Below are positions 35,952 through 46,289 of a DNA stretch of 64,000 nucleotides, piece by piece. A program made the position numbers and the translations under genes. This DNA comes from Peptoniphilus phoceensis (GTDB lineage: Bacteria; Bacillota; Clostridia; Tissierellales; Peptoniphilaceae). The stretch lies in contig NZ_LN999809.1 in NCBI RefSeq assembly GCF_001517665.2, positions 422,501 to 486,500 on the forward strand, read 5' to 3'. The notes under the pieces are model-generated. The model worked only from the letters and a program-made list of their open reading frames with translations. It was not told the origin of the DNA and ran no database searches. Each line of letters opens with the position of its first letter. Within the stretch, counting starts at the first letter, position 1.

Positions 35952-36917
35952 ATGGACAGAAATTTAGCACTAAACTTAGCAAGAGTAACAGAAGCAGCAG
36001 CACTTTCAGCAGGTAAATGGCTTGGAAAAGGTGATAAAAATGCAGCGGATGGTGCAGCAGTAGATGCAATGAGAAGAATGTTTGATACAGTTGACATTGA
36101 CGGAACTGTAGTTATAGGTGAAGGAGAAATTGACGAAGCTCCTATGCTTTACATCGGAGAAAAAATTGGTACAAAAGAAGGGGAAGAACAAGTTGACATA
36201 GCAGTTGATCCTATAGATGGAACAAACTCAATTGCTAACGGCACAGACAATTCAATTGCTGTTCTTGCAGTTGCACCTAAGGGATGTCTATTAAATGCAC
36301 CTGATATTTATATGGATAAAATTGCTTGTGGTCCTAAGGCTAAGGGTCTTATTAAACTAGATGATTCACCAACAGAAAATATTAAAAGAGTTGCAAAAGC
36401 ATTAAATAAAAACATTGACGATATTGTTGTAGCTGTACTTGATAGACCTAGACATGAAGAATTAATAGATGAAATTATTTCTATTGGTGCCAGAGTAAAA
36501 AAAGTATCAGATGGAGATGTTGTTACAGCAATTGAAACTTGTTATGAGGATTCTGGAATAGATCTTGTAATTGGTCGTGGTGGAGCTCCTGAAGGAGTAA
36601 TTGCTGCTGCAGCCTTAAAATGTTTGGGAGGAGATTTCCAAGGAAGACTTCATCCAACTGATGAAAAACAAGAAGCAAGATGTAGAGATTTAGATTCAGA
36701 TTTACAAAAAATCTATTCAATTGAAGATTTAGTAAAAGGCAATGAAGTTATTTTCTCAGTAACAGGTATTACATCTGGTGAAATCCTAGATGGAGTTAAA
36801 TACTACGGAGATAATAAAGCAAAGACTGACACACTTGTACTAAGACTTCCTAGTGGAACTCAAAGGTTTATAAAATCAATTCATTCACTTGATTTAAAAC
36901 CTGATTATGCTAAATAA
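35952..36917 (+). CDS. glpX: class II fructose-1,6-bisphosphatase
   Basis: 321 residues, normal GlpX length. It dephosphorylates fructose 1,6-bisphosphate in gluconeogenesis. The metal-binding motifs are present: GEGEIDEAPML (about 56-66) and AVDPIDGTNSIANG (about 84-97), with GRGGAPEGV and the basic C-terminus following. It lies one base after fsa, suggesting co-regulation of triose/hexose phosphate metabolism. Confidence 0.96.
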   Translation: MDRNLALNLARVTEAAALSAGKWLGKGDKNAADGAAVDAMRRMFDTVDIDGTVVIGEGEIDEAPMLYIGEKIGTKEGEEQVDIAVDPIDGTNSIANGTDNSIAVLAVAPKGCLLNAPDIYMDKIACGPKAKGLIKLDDSPTENIKRVAKALNKNIDDIVVAVLDRPRHEELIDEIISIGARVKKVSDGDVVTAIETCYEDSGIDLVIGRGGAPEGVIAAAALKCLGGDFQGRLHPTDEKQEARCRDLDSDLQKIYSIEDLVKGNEVIFSVTGITSGEILDGVKYYGDNKAKTDTLVLRLPSGTQRFIKSIHSLDLKPDYAK

Positions 36918-36925
36918 TTTTTATC

Positions 36926-38356
36926 ATGTCAAATAATAATGAATTAAATAATAAATCTATTGATGATTTGAGAAATATTTCAAGGTCTTTAGGTTTAGAA
37001 AATTCTGAAAATTATGATTATGACGAACTAAAATATTATATTGAAAATGGAAAGATTCCAAATTCTTTTTTACAGCTTGAAAATTTAAAGGATTTAAAAG
37101 TCACTGAATTAAGAGAACTAGCTAAAGAATATGGTATAGAAAAACCATATTCTTTAAAAAAAGATGACCTTTTAAAAAAAATCAAATCAAAAAAAGAATC
37201 AGAAAAGATAGATAAACTAGATATATCTGACAATGCTGCTGAGACTTTAAAAAATCTTGATGATAAGAATTATGTTAGGGGTATTTTAGATTTACACCAA
37301 GATGGCTATGGTTTTTTAAGGACAATAAATTATCTTCCAAGCGAGGAAGATATTTATGTATCCCCATCTCAAATAAGAAAATTTAAACTAAGAAATGGAG
37401 ACGAAATACTTGGAATAAAATCTCCTCCAAAGGATGGGGAAAATTTTAATGCTCTCTTATATATTAAGTCTGTGAACGGTATACATCCTTCAAAAATAGT
37501 AGACAGACCTTTTTTTGATAATTTAACTCCTATTTATCCAAAGAAGAAAATTAATTTAGAAACAGAAGATACGGCCATGAGAGTAATTGATTTATTAGCT
37601 CCAGTCGGTTTAGGTCAAAGAGGACTTATTGTTTCACAGCCTAAGTCAGGTAAGACAACTCTTCTTAAAAAGATTTCTAAATCAATAAATATGAAATATC
37701 CAAATCTACATTTAATTGTTTTATTAGTAGATGAGAGACCAGAAGAAGTAACAGATATGAAGAGATCTGTTAACGGAGAAGTTGTTTATTCAACTTTTGA
37801 CGAAAATCCAAAAAACCACACTAGAGTAGCTGAAATGGTTATAGATAGAGCAAAAAGGTTAGTTGAAAATAAAGAAGATGTAGTTATACTTTTAGATTCA
37901 CTTACAAGACTTTCTCGTGCTTATAATTTAGTAACTCCAACTAGTGGAAAGACTTTATCTGGAGGACTAGATCCCTTGTCACTTCACAAACCAAAGAGAT
38001 TTTTTGGAGCAGCGAGAAATATTGAAGAAGGCGGAAGTCTTACTATACTTGCAACTGCATTAGTTGATACTGGTTCAAGAATGGATGATGTTATCTTTGA
38101 GGAATTCAAGGGAACAGGTAATATGGAACTTCATCTAAATAGAAGCCTTTCTGAAAAGAGGATTTTTCCAGCAATAGATATTTTAAAATCAGGAACTAGA
38201 AAAGAAGAATTACTTTTAAACAAGAAAGAACTTTCCTTCAACTATGATCTTAGAAATAAATTAAGTGAAGAAAATATTGAAGATGTCACAGAAAAATTTT
38301 TAGACAAGATTTCAAAGACAAAAGACAATGAAGAGTTTTTAAAAAATAAGATCTAG
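36926..38356 (+). CDS. rho: transcription termination factor Rho
   Basis: 476 residues. The N-terminal ~110 residues include a Rho_N/SAP-like helical domain with a second [19 protein letters not shown] copy (about 53-71). The RNA-binding cold-shock-like fold starts at [16 protein letters not shown] (about 116-131). Walker A is PKSGKT (K243-T244), [16 protein letters not shown] is Walker B and [11 protein letters not shown] the Q/R-loop region. The ring-forming core is complete. No strong ribosome binding site is visible before the ATG. Confidence 0.96.
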   Translation: MSNNNELNNKSIDDLRNISRSLGLENSENYDYDELKYYIENGKIPNSFLQLENLKDLKVTELRELAKEYGIEKPYSLKKDDLLKKIKSKKESEKIDKLDISDNAAETLKNLDDKNYVRGILDLHQDGYGFLRTINYLPSEEDIYVSPSQIRKFKLRNGDEILGIKSPPKDGENFNALLYIKSVNGIHPSKIVDRPFFDNLTPIYPKKKINLETEDTAMRVIDLLAPVGLGQRGLIVSQPKSGKTTLLKKISKSINMKYPNLHLIVLLVDERPEEVTDMKRSVNGEVVYSTFDENPKNHTRVAEMVIDRAKRLVENKEDVVILLDSLTRLSRAYNLVTPTSGKTLSGGLDPLSLHKPKRFFGAARNIEEGGSLTILATALVDTGSRMDDVIFEEFKGTGNMELHLNRSLSEKRIFPAIDILKSGTRKEELLLNKKELSFNYDLRNKLSEENIEDVTEKFLDKISKTKDNEEFLKNKI

Positions 38357-38427
38357 GTCTATTTTTATTCTCTAAATCTTGAAATATCATAATAATTATT
38401 GTATAATAATTAAGCAAATAGTTGAGT

Positions 38428-38456
38428 TTGCATAAAGGTAAAAATTGTGTTATAAT
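38428..38456 (+). promoter_or_regulatory. promoter for rpmE
   Basis: TTGCAT (38428-38433), 17-base spacer, TATAAT (38451-38456). The start codon is 42 bases downstream with AAGGGGG before it. Confidence 0.7.
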
Positions 38457-38497
38457 ATTAAAATTGAGTTATAAAATAAGTTTAAGGGGGCTAAACA

Positions 38498-38701
38498 ATG
38501 AAAAAAGGAATTCATCCAGATTATAAAGAAGCTACAGTAACTTGTGCATGTGGCAATACTTTTAAAACAGGATCCGTTAAAGAAGATTTAAAAGTTGAAA
38601 TTTGTTCAGCTTGTCATCCTTTCTTTACAGGAAAGCAAAAACTCTCTGATCATGGCGGAAGAATTGAGAAATTCAATAGCAGATACAAGAGAAATAAATG
38701 A
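38498..38701 (+). CDS. rpmE: 50S ribosomal protein L31, zinc-binding form
   Basis: 67 residues. It contains the zinc ligands of the C+ form: CACG near 16-19 and CSACHPF near 37-43, so this is the zinc-requiring L31 rather than the zinc-free paralogue. It is transcribed from its own promoter and has its own terminator. The C-terminus ([10 protein letters not shown]) is normal. Confidence 0.97.
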   Translation: MKKGIHPDYKEATVTCACGNTFKTGSVKEDLKVEICSACHPFFTGKQKLSDHGGRIEKFNSRYKRNK

Positions 38702-38706
38702 CAATG

Positions 38707-38730
38707 AGGTTAGCCTGGCTAACCTTTTTT
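38707..38730 (+). terminator. rho-independent terminator after rpmE
   Basis: AGGTTAGC (38707-38714) pairs with GCTAACCT (38718-38725) around a 3-base loop and is followed by T's to 38730. Confidence 0.9.
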
Positions 38731-38743
38731 ATTACTTAAATTT

Positions 38744-39574
38744 ATGAAAATTTACGAAGCCTTAATAGAAGGTAGAAAGTATTTAAAAGAATTGGAATAC
38801 ACTAATCCAATTTATGAAACGAGAAGAATATTAAGCGATTTATTAAATAAAGATTTATCCTATTTGGTTGCTCATGATAAGGATGAATTAGAGGAATCAA
38901 TAGAGAATAAATATTTTGATATATTAAAGAAAAGAAAATCAGGAATGCCTCTTCAATATATTTTGGGAAAAGAAGATTTTTATGGTAGAAGTTTCAGAGT
39001 TTTGGAAGGTGTTCTAATACCTAGGTCGGATACTGAAATCTCAGTAGAAAAACTTTTAGAGATTATAAAAAATAATAATATTTCTAATATGCTTGAAATA
39101 GGATGTGGATCAGGTATTGTGAGCATAACTATTGATCTTGAGGCAGATATCAAAGTAGTTTGTGTAGATATTAGTCCCAAAGCTTTAGAGAATACTAAAA
39201 TAAATAAGAAAATTCACAATTCTAATATTGAAGTAAAAAAAAGTGACTTATTTGAGAATGTAAAAGAAAAATTTGATTTAATATATTCCAATCCTCCATA
39301 TATAAAGACAAATGAAATTAATAATTTGCAAGTGGAAGTAAAAGATTATGAACCTAGACTTGCTCTTGATGGAGGATCTGACGGATTAGATTTTTATAGA
39401 CAAATTATAAAAAAAGCTCCAAATTATTTAAATGAGAATGGATTTTTGGTATTTGAAATAGGTCATGATGAAGCAGAAGATATTCTTGAATTAATGGAGA
39501 AAAACTTTATAGTAGAAGTTTACAAGGATTTGAATAATTTAGATAGAGTAATCCTTGGTCAATTAAAGATGTAG
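38744..39574 (+). CDS. prmC: peptide chain release factor N5-glutamine methyltransferase
   Basis: 276 residues. PrmC methylates the GGQ glutamine of release factors; its substrate gene prfA is the next gene. The SAM loop is [11 protein letters not shown] (about 116-126) and the catalytic NPPY is N183-Y186. The N-terminal helical domain with [12 protein letters not shown] (about 73-84) is conserved. Confidence 0.95.
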   Translation: MKIYEALIEGRKYLKELEYTNPIYETRRILSDLLNKDLSYLVAHDKDELEESIENKYFDILKKRKSGMPLQYILGKEDFYGRSFRVLEGVLIPRSDTEISVEKLLEIIKNNNISNMLEIGCGSGIVSITIDLEADIKVVCVDISPKALENTKINKKIHNSNIEVKKSDLFENVKEKFDLIYSNPPYIKTNEINNLQVEVKDYEPRLALDGGSDGLDFYRQIIKKAPNYLNENGFLVFEIGHDEAEDILELMEKNFIVEVYKDLNNLDRVILGQLKM

Positions 39575-39582
39575 GTGTAAAT

Positions 39583-40650
39583 ATGTACGAAAAACTTTCA
39601 GTTTTTGAAGATAGATTAGTTGAATTAGAAAAAGATCTTAGTAACGTTGAAGTTATTAATGATTCTAAATTATATCAAAAAAAGGCAATTGAACACGCAG
39701 AAATAGAACCAATTGTTACTAAATATAGAGATTATAAAGAAACTTTAAATACATTAAATGAAAACAAGGAATTGATAAAAGAAAAATTAGATGATGATTT
39801 TAAAGATTTGGTTAGAGAAGAGATCAATGAAGGAAGCAAAAAAATTGAAAATCTTGAAAATGAACTAAAAATTCTTTTAATTCCAAAGGATAAAAATGAC
39901 AGTAAGAATGTTATGGTAGAAATTCGTGCTGGTGCAGGTGGAGATGAAGCAGCTCTATTTGCAGGAGTTCTTTATAGGCAATATGTAAGATACGCTGAAA
40001 GAAGTGGTTTTAAAGTCGAAACAATTTCTTCTAATGAAATTGGAATTGGTGGTTATAAAGAAATTGTCTTTATGATTATTGGTGATGGTGCTTATTCTAG
40101 GCTTAAATATGAATCAGGAGTCCATAGAGTACAAAGAGTTCCTGAAACAGAAAGTGGAGGGAGAATTCATACTTCAACTGCCACAGTAGCAGTTTTACCA
40201 GAAGCTGAAGATGTTGATATTGAAATTGATCCAACACAAATAAAATTTGATGTATTCCGTGCATCAGGTAATGGTGGACAATGTGTAAATACGACAGATT
40301 CTGCAGTTAGACTAACTCATATTCCAACTGGAATTGTAATATCATGTCAAGATGAAAAATCACAACTTAGAAATAAAGAAAAAGCGATGAAACTTTTAAG
40401 GTCTAAACTTTACGACTTAAAATTACAAGAGCAAAATGAAAAAGAGTCAATGGAAAGATCTTCTCAAATTGGAACAGGGGATAGATCAGAAAGAATAAGA
40501 ACTTATAATTATCCTCAAGGAAGAGTAACTGATCACAGAATTAATCTAACATCACACAAAATTGATGCTATTAACGATGGAGATCTTGATGAAATCATTG
40601 ATGCTCTCATAACATATGATCAAACACAAAAAATTGAAAAAATAGGATAA
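39583..40650 (+). CDS. prfA: peptide chain release factor 1
   Basis: 355 residues. RF1 reads UAA and UAG and triggers peptide release. The GGQ motif is G231-G-Q233 within [16 protein letters not shown]. The tripeptide anticodon region reads PET in [17 protein letters not shown], the PxT form of RF1. Directly follows prmC by 8 bases, forming the usual prmC-prfA pair. Confidence 0.97.
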   Translation: MYEKLSVFEDRLVELEKDLSNVEVINDSKLYQKKAIEHAEIEPIVTKYRDYKETLNTLNENKELIKEKLDDDFKDLVREEINEGSKKIENLENELKILLIPKDKNDSKNVMVEIRAGAGGDEAALFAGVLYRQYVRYAERSGFKVETISSNEIGIGGYKEIVFMIIGDGAYSRLKYESGVHRVQRVPETESGGRIHTSTATVAVLPEAEDVDIEIDPTQIKFDVFRASGNGGQCVNTTDSAVRLTHIPTGIVISCQDEKSQLRNKEKAMKLLRSKLYDLKLQEQNEKESMERSSQIGTGDRSERIRTYNYPQGRVTDHRINLTSHKIDAINDGDLDEIIDALITYDQTQKIEKIG

Positions 40651-40687
40651 TAATTAATATTTATTTAATATATTTTTAATACACTAT

Positions 40688-40716
40688 TTGATTTTTTATT
40701 AATATTATTCTATAAT
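40688..40716 (+). promoter_or_regulatory. promoter for rubrerythrin
   Basis: TTGATT (40688-40693), 17-base spacer, TATAAT (40711-40716), 41 bases before the ATG. Spacing and -10 are consensus, in keeping with high expression. Confidence 0.8.
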
Positions 40717-40757
40717 AATGGTGGTAGTTTTATTATTAAATTTATGGGGGTAATATT

Positions 40758-41300
40758 ATGAATCAAATGACAAGCGACAATTTAAGATCAGCATTCGGCG
40801 GAGAATCACAAGCACGTACTAGATACAATATCTGGGGAGATGTAGCAGAAAAAGACGGATTCAAAAACGTAAAAAGACTTTTCGACGCAACTTCTGATGC
40901 AGAAAAAATTCACGCGACTCTACATTTCAAGGCTCTTAAAGACGTTTCAGGAGATTTTCCTGTAACATCAATGGCTGGATTTGGAATTAACTCTACTTCT
41001 GAAAACCTTGAAGGCGCAAAGAATGGAGAAATTTTCGAATCTACTCAAATGTATCCAGCTTTTATCGCAGTTGCAGAAATGCAAGGTGAAAAAGAAGCTG
41101 TTAAAGCTATGAAATATGCAACAGCTGCTGAAGAAGTACACGCTAAAAGATTTGAAGCTGCTAAAGAAGCAGTTGATGCTGGTAAAGATTTAGAAGTAGA
41201 AAATATCTACTTATGTCCAGTTTGCGGATATATTACTTTTGAAGAAGAAGAGAAATGTCCAATTTGTGGATGTGCAGGAAGCAAATTTGTTGCTTATTAA
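40758..41300 (+). CDS. rbr: rubrerythrin
   Basis: 180 residues. Rubrerythrin reduces hydrogen peroxide in anaerobes. The N-terminal ferritin-like diiron domain carries Glu and His ligands in AFGGESQARTRYN (about 13-25), EKIHATLHFKAL and AEEVHAKRFEAA; the C-terminal rubredoxin-like domain has two CxxC pairs, CPVCGY and CPICGC (about 153-174). Codon use is richer in C-ending codons than its neighbours, as for a highly expressed gene. Monocistronic, with its own promoter and terminator. Confidence 0.97.
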   Translation: MNQMTSDNLRSAFGGESQARTRYNIWGDVAEKDGFKNVKRLFDATSDAEKIHATLHFKALKDVSGDFPVTSMAGFGINSTSENLEGAKNGEIFESTQMYPAFIAVAEMQGEKEAVKAMKYATAAEEVHAKRFEAAKEAVDAGKDLEVENIYLCPVCGYITFEEEEKCPICGCAGSKFVAY

Positions 41301-41314
41301 TTTTTGTTAAGGAA

Positions 41315-41348
41315 AAACTCTCCAAATTAGTGGAGAGTTTTTTTTATG
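41315..41348 (+). terminator. rho-independent terminator after rubrerythrin
   Basis: AAACTCTCCA (41315-41324) pairs with TGGAGAGTTT (41331-41340) and is followed by T's to about 41345. Confidence 0.88.
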
Positions 41349-41425
41349 AAAAAGTCAGTGTCTTGTAACTTACTTTTTTCTATAAAATTTTCCAGTTCTT
41401 TTTATTGATAGTTTGGATTTTTATT

Positions 41426-42503
41426 TTAACCAAATGATTTAAACAACTCTACAAAATTACTATCGGGACTAAAAAATGGAAGATTATTTTTAGAATCAGA
41501 ATTTTTTTCTATTCTAAGAATTTCATCATTAACAAAAATAAGTATATTGTATTCAGATTTTATTTCATTGCCCTTATTATTTGAAATATTAACTTTTATT
41601 TTGTCTCCATCAATCTTATAAAATCCAAAATATTTATTTATGTGGTCTAAACTTTTATCATCAATTTGGTAAAATTCCATTTTTCCGTCATAATCTTTGT
41701 TTGAATTATCCTTATTAAAATCAAAATACCAATCCTTATAAACCCAAGTTGTATCATCTAGTTCCTTATCACTTAAATTTCTCCATCCAGAATCGATAAG
41801 GAAGGCTCTAATGGCATCAACTCCATTTTCTCCATATTGTGTGAAATCTAAAAAATCTTGAGTATTTTTTAAATCATCATTATCTAAATTCCAAAGCATT
41901 CCTGGATTCCAATTTGTAGGCTCTTGATGTTCAGGTACAATATTTATTTCTATATCAGGAAATTCGAGAGAATCAGATAATATTAAAATAGGATCAGCAG
42001 TGTCTTTTCTGTATAAGACTTCATCGCCTATTAAATTAAAATCTTCAGAAATTTTAAGACTATTTACAGCAAGAGAAGCATTTTTGTCCGCTGATACTAT
42101 CAAATAAGCTTGACCATATTTTTTTTTCTTTAGAAATAATATTTTCAAATGGAATTTCTTTAATAAAAGGATAATCTTTAACTAATTTAGGGTTATTAGC
42201 TTCAATCCACTTTTGAAAATTTTTATCTAGTTGATTTTCTGTAATACTAAGATAAGCAACAGCAAATTTTTTAGATTTATTATTCAAATTTTCTCTTAAC
42301 AAATCTAAAGAATTATTTTCTAATTCTTTGATTTCTTCTTTTGTTTTTTGATCTAAATTATTCTGATTTTCTTTTATATTTTCTTGAACTATCTTGTTTT
42401 CTTTAAAATCATTTATTTTACTAGCTCTTACTGCCTGATTTTTACAAGAAACTAGAAGTGTTGCGAGTTGAATTATCAAGGTTAAACATAAAAATTTTTT
42501 CAT
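41426..42503 (-). pseudogene. lipoprotein gene split by a frameshift in a run of nine A's
   Basis: The first reading frame starts at 42503 with a lipoprotein signal (MKKFLCLTLIIQLATLLVSC; lipobox LVSC) and continues to about 42120. The second, giving 230 or so more residues ending at 41426, is one base out of phase. They meet at nine A's on the coding strand (42127-42119), and removing one A would join them into a protein of about 358 residues. The first part is a Lys/Glu-rich helix; the second is rich in Asp, Trp and Tyr (NWNPGMLWNLDNDD, VYKDWYFDFNKD). I recognise no family. Alternatives: sequencing error, phase variation, or transcriptional slippage at the A-run. Confidence 0.75.
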
Positions 42504-42600
42504 AATTATCCCCCAAACAAAAATATATTAATATATTATCAATATTTTACAATAAAATGAAAAATTTTAATATTAAATTGTCCATAAAATAAACAAAATA

Positions 42601-42629
42601 TTGATAATTATAAAATCCTATGGTATACT
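42601..42629 (+). promoter_or_regulatory. promoter and ~100-base leader of the rpsB operon
   Basis: TTGATA (42601-42606), 17-base spacer ending in TGG, then TATACT (42624-42629): an extended -10 promoter. The leader from about 42637 to 42735 ends in a strong GGAGGTGG site. The leader length is compatible with a ribosomal-protein autoregulatory structure, but I see no clear long stem. Confidence 0.75.
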
Positions 42630-42735
42630 TTTATGCGGTAAGTAATACACACATTTTTTGATATCAATTGAGTTGCCAATTTGGTCCTTTTGATAGATGA
42701 TGAAAATGGAGGAAAAAAACACGGAGGTGGCTTAA

Positions 42736-43509
42736 ATGTCAGTAATTTCAATGAAAAGCTTATTAGAAGCTGGTGTTCACTTTGGACATCAAACTAGAAG
42801 ATGGAACCCTAAAATGAAGAGATTTATATTTACCGAAAGAAATGGTATTTATATAATTGATCTTCAAAAAACTGTTAAAAAAGTAGAAGAAGCTTATGAT
42901 TTCGTAAGAGAAGTTGCAGCTAATGGTGGAGAAGTTCTTTTTGTTGGTACAAAAAAACAAGCCCAAGATGCAATTGAAAAAGAAGCTACTAAATGCGGTA
43001 TGCCTTATATTAACCAAAGATGGTTAGGTGGACTTTTAACTAACTACAAAACTATCAAGAATAGAATTGAAAGACTTTACAAATTATATGAAATGGAAGA
43101 AAATGGAACATTTGATGTTCTTCCAAAAAAAGAAGTTGCTCAATTAATTCACGAAAGAGAAAAGCTTGAAAAATTCTTAGGTGGAATTAAAGAAATGAAG
43201 GGTATGCCTCAAGCGCTATTTGTAGTAGATCCTAAGAAAGAGAATATAGCAGTAAAAGAAGCTCATATTTTAGGAATTCCTGTTATTGGTATCGTTGATA
43301 CAAACTGTGATCCTGAAGAAGTGGATATTCCAATTCCAGGAAACGATGATGCAATTAGAGCGGTAAAACTTATTACTGAAACAATTGCTAATGCAGTTAT
43401 CGAAGGAAAACAAGGCAGTCAAATTGAAGATACAGATTATGATGAATCCGCTCAAGAAGTTTCTGAAGAAGAAGCAGTTGAGGATGAAAAGTCAGCTATA
43501 GAAGAGTAA
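42736..43509 (+). CDS. rpsB: 30S ribosomal protein S2
   Basis: 257 residues. Signature motifs: [19 protein letters not shown] (about 8-26) and [25 protein letters not shown] (about 195-218). The last ~30 residues are an acidic tail ([10 protein letters not shown]), longer than in many homologues. First gene of rpsB-tsf-pyrH-frr, the universal bacterial order. Confidence 0.98.
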   Translation: MSVISMKSLLEAGVHFGHQTRRWNPKMKRFIFTERNGIYIIDLQKTVKKVEEAYDFVREVAANGGEVLFVGTKKQAQDAIEKEATKCGMPYINQRWLGGLLTNYKTIKNRIERLYKLYEMEENGTFDVLPKKEVAQLIHEREKLEKFLGGIKEMKGMPQALFVVDPKKENIAVKEAHILGIPVIGIVDTNCDPEEVDIPIPGNDDAIRAVKLITETIANAVIEGKQGSQIEDTDYDESAQEVSEEEAVEDEKSAIEE

Positions 43510-43518
43510 AGATATTTC

Positions 43519-43557
43519 GAGAGTTCTAAAGTAATCCTTTAAAACTCTCTTTTTTTA
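43519..43557 (+). terminator. hairpin with T-tract between rpsB and tsf
   Basis: GAGAGTT-C-TAAAG pairs with CTTTA-A-AACTCTC (43519-43549), followed by eight T's. It lies inside the operon, so it probably acts as a partial terminator keeping rpsB transcripts more abundant than tsf. Confidence 0.8.
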
Positions 43558-43580
43558 AAATAAATAAGGAGTGAATTAAA

Positions 43581-44225
43581 ATGGCTATTACAGCAGCATT
43601 AGTTAAAGAATTAAGAGAAAAAACTGGCGCAGGTATGATGGACTGCAAGAAAGCTTTATCAGAAACAAATGGTGATATGGATAAGGCAGTAGACTTCCTA
43701 AGAGAAAAAGGACTTGCTTCTGTTGCAAAAAAATCATCAAGAATTGCTTCTGAAGGTATTGTTGAATCATATATTCACGGTGGAAGAATTGGTGTTTTAG
43801 TAGAAGTTAACTCAGAAACAGATTTCGTTGCTAAAAACGAAGAATTCCAAAACTTTGTAAAAGATATTGCAATGCAAATCGCAGCAGTTGCGCCAAAATA
43901 TGTTAGTCGTGAAGAAGTTCCTGCTGAAGAAGTTGAACATGAAAGAAATATTTTAACTGAACAAGCTAGAGGAGAAAATAAACCTGAACACATTATTGAA
44001 AAAATGGTTGAAGGTAGACTTGAAAAATTCTATGAAGAAATTTGTCTACTTGATCAAGATTTCATTAAAGATTCAGATAAGAAAATTAAAGATATACTAA
44101 ATGATTTAATTGCTAAAATTGGTGAAAATATTAAAATCAGAAGATTTGTTAGATTTGAAGTTGGTGAAGGTCTAGAAAAAAGAGAAGAAGACTTTGCTGA
44201 AGAAGTAGCAAAACAAATAGGATAA
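43581..44225 (+). CDS. tsf: elongation factor Ts
   Basis: 214 residues, shorter than the ~280-295 of E. coli or Bacillus and near the compact form known from Thermus. The UBA-like start [21 protein letters not shown] and the EF-Tu-contact [30 protein letters not shown] region are complete. The shortening falls in the duplicated core/coiled-coil part, with the C-terminal helical module ([17 protein letters not shown]) retained. GDP/GTP exchange on EF-Tu should be intact. Confidence 0.96.
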   Translation: MAITAALVKELREKTGAGMMDCKKALSETNGDMDKAVDFLREKGLASVAKKSSRIASEGIVESYIHGGRIGVLVEVNSETDFVAKNEEFQNFVKDIAMQIAAVAPKYVSREEVPAEEVEHERNILTEQARGENKPEHIIEKMVEGRLEKFYEEICLLDQDFIKDSDKKIKDILNDLIAKIGENIKIRRFVRFEVGEGLEKREEDFAEEVAKQIG

Positions 44226-44241
44226 CAAATTGGAGGAGTAA

Positions 44242-44946
44242 ATGCCAAAATATAAGAGAATTGTTTTAAAACTCAGCGGAGAAGCATTAGCAGGATCAAA
44301 TACAGTTGGAATTGACATGGATTATGTCAATCTAATTGCAAAGCAAGTTAAGAAAATTTATGATTCAGGAGTAGAAACTGGTATTGTTGTTGGTGGCGGA
44401 AACTTTTGGAGAGGACGTGACGAAAACAATATAGATCGTGCTACATCTGATTATATGGGTATGTTAGGAACTGTAATGAATGCTTTAGCATTGCAGGACT
44501 CTTTAGAAAAATTAGGCGTTATTACTCGTGTGCAAACTGCTATCGAAATGAAGCAAGTTGCTGAACCTTATATTAGAAGACGTGCTATTAGACATTTGGA
44601 AAAAGGCAGAGTAGTTATATTCTCAGCAGGAGTAGGTAATCCTTACTTCTCAACAGATACAGCTGCTGCGCTTAGGGCTGCAGAAATAGATGCAGATGTG
44701 ATTTTACTTGCTAAAAAAGGTGTAGACGGTATCTATGATTCAGACCCTAATATAAATCCAGACGCTAAAAAATTCGATGATCTAACTTATAGGGAAATTT
44801 TAAATAAAAATTTGAAAATTATGGATGGCACTGCAACAACACTTTGTATGGATAACGATATTCCGCTTAAAGTTTTTGGAATAGATGAAGAAGATGCAAT
44901 GTATAAAGTTGTATGTGGCGAAGAAATTGGTACTAATGTTAAATAG
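44242..44946 (+). CDS. pyrH: UMP kinase
   Basis: 234 residues of the amino-acid-kinase fold. It phosphorylates UMP to [12 protein letters not shown] (about 8-16), [11 protein letters not shown] (about 51-61) and the D-rich substrate region [13 protein letters not shown] are conserved. GGAGG precedes the ATG. It sits between tsf and frr as usual. Confidence 0.97.
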   Translation: MPKYKRIVLKLSGEALAGSNTVGIDMDYVNLIAKQVKKIYDSGVETGIVVGGGNFWRGRDENNIDRATSDYMGMLGTVMNALALQDSLEKLGVITRVQTAIEMKQVAEPYIRRRAIRHLEKGRVVIFSAGVGNPYFSTDTAAALRAAEIDADVILLAKKGVDGIYDSDPNINPDAKKFDDLTYREILNKNLKIMDGTATTLCMDNDIPLKVFGIDEEDAMYKVVCGEEIGTNVK

Positions 44947-44955
44947 GAGGATATT

Positions 44956-45513
44956 ATGATATCTGATCTTAAGAAAAATACGGAATCCAGAATGTCAAAA
45001 TCTGTTGACTCACTTACTGAATCACTTCAGTCTATAAGAGCAGGACGTGCTAATACAAGTTTGCTTGACAAGATTTATGTTGATTATTATGGACAACAAT
45101 CTCCACTTAATCAAGTTGCTAGTCTTTCTGCACCAGAGCCAAGACTCCTTGCAATTCAACCATGGGATGCTACTTTAATTCCTGAAATTGAAAAGGCAAT
45201 ACAAAAATCTGATTTAGGAATAACTCCATCAAATGATGGAAAGATAATTAGACTTGTTATTCCACAACTAACAGAAGAAAGAAGAAAAGATCTTACAAAG
45301 TTAGTTGGAAAGTATTCTGAAGAAACCAAAGTATCTATTAGAAATATCAGAAGAGATGCAATGGAAGATGTAAAAAAAGCAGAAAAAGCTAAGGAAATTT
45401 CAGAAGATGATAAAATAACTTATGAAGAAGATATTCAAAAGTTAACAGATAAGTATATCAAAGAAGTTGACAAAGTAGCAGAAAATAAAGAAAAAGAACT
45501 TATGGAAATTTAA
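44956..45513 (+). CDS. frr: ribosome recycling factor
   Basis: 185 residues, normal size. The three-helix bundle plus beta domain is recognised by [15 protein letters not shown] (about 27-41), the [12 protein letters not shown] segment and [11 protein letters not shown]. It splits post-termination ribosomes with EF-G. Followed by a terminator-like hairpin. Confidence 0.97.
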   Translation: MISDLKKNTESRMSKSVDSLTESLQSIRAGRANTSLLDKIYVDYYGQQSPLNQVASLSAPEPRLLAIQPWDATLIPEIEKAIQKSDLGITPSNDGKIIRLVIPQLTEERRKDLTKLVGKYSEETKVSIRNIRRDAMEDVKKAEKAKEISEDDKITYEEDIQKLTDKYIKEVDKVAENKEKELMEI

Positions 45514-45518
45514 TTTTT

Positions 45519-45553
45519 AGCCTTAGATTAATATTCTAAGGCTCTTTTTTTAA
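45519..45553 (+). terminator. rho-independent terminator between frr and uppS
   Basis: Perfect 9-base stem AGCCTTAGA (45519-45527) and TCTAAGGCT (45535-45543), then eight T's. uppS begins only 9 bases later and has no visible promoter of its own, so read-through is likely. Confidence 0.88.
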
Positions 45554-45561
45554 GGAGTTTT

Positions 45562-46287
45562 ATGAATTATTACGAAAAATTAGACTTTGATAATATTCCT
45601 AAACACGTAGGAATTATAATGGATGGAAATGGCAGATGGGCAAAAAACAGAAAAAAACCAAGATCTTTTGGGCATAAAGAGGGAACAGAAAGAGTTATTG
45701 AAATTGTTGAAGCAGCTTATAAGATTAATGTTAAGTCCCTAACTTTGTATGCTTTTTCAACAGAAAACTGGAAAAGACCAGAAGAAGAAATTTCTAAATT
45801 AATGGATTTACTTGCTTTTTACATAAAAAGTCAACTTGAGAAAATTAAGAAGAATAATATTAGAATAATGGTCTTAGGTGACTACACCGCATTTCCAGAG
45901 AAAATAGTTGGTCTTATAGATACCGCATTGCAGGAAACAAAATCAAATGATAAAATGATACTAAATATTGGTCTAAATTATGGTGGTCAAAGTGAAATTG
46001 TAAGAGCTAGTAAAAAAATTTGTGAAGAAGTAATTGCTGGAAATATTTCTATTGATGATATAAATACGGAATCTTTTAAAGATTATTTATATACTAGAGG
46101 ACAAAATGATCTTGATCTTCTTATTAGACCTAGTGGTGAGCTTAGAGTTTCAAATTTTCTACTCTATCAGTTGGCTTATAGTGAGTTTTATTTTTCAGAC
46201 ATACTATGGCCAGACTTTCATGAGAATGAATTTTATAAAGCCATTTGTGATTTTCAAAGTCGCAATAGAAGGTATGGAGGATTATAA
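45562..46287 (+). CDS. uppS: undecaprenyl diphosphate synthase
   Basis: 241 residues. It elongates farnesyl diphosphate with isopentenyl units to the C55 carrier lipid for cell-wall synthesis. Catalytic motif IIMDGNGRWAKNR (about 18-30, with the Asp), TLYAFSTENWKRP (about 69-81) and RPSGELRVSNFLLYQLAYSE near the C-terminus are present. Starts the uppS-cdsA-rseP-ispG-polC run. Confidence 0.97.
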   Translation: MNYYEKLDFDNIPKHVGIIMDGNGRWAKNRKKPRSFGHKEGTERVIEIVEAAYKINVKSLTLYAFSTENWKRPEEEISKLMDLLAFYIKSQLEKIKKNNIRIMVLGDYTAFPEKIVGLIDTALQETKSNDKMILNIGLNYGGQSEIVRASKKICEEVIAGNISIDDINTESFKDYLYTRGQNDLDLLIRPSGELRVSNFLLYQLAYSEFYFSDILWPDFHENEFYKAICDFQSRNRRYGGL

Positions 46288-46289
46288 TC

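Noticed and set aside
42697-42735. 12-codon frame (MMKMEEKNTEVA) ending one base before the rpsB start
   Set aside because: No ribosome binding site before its ATGs, and its end is the rpsB Shine-Dalgarno itself; probably chance.
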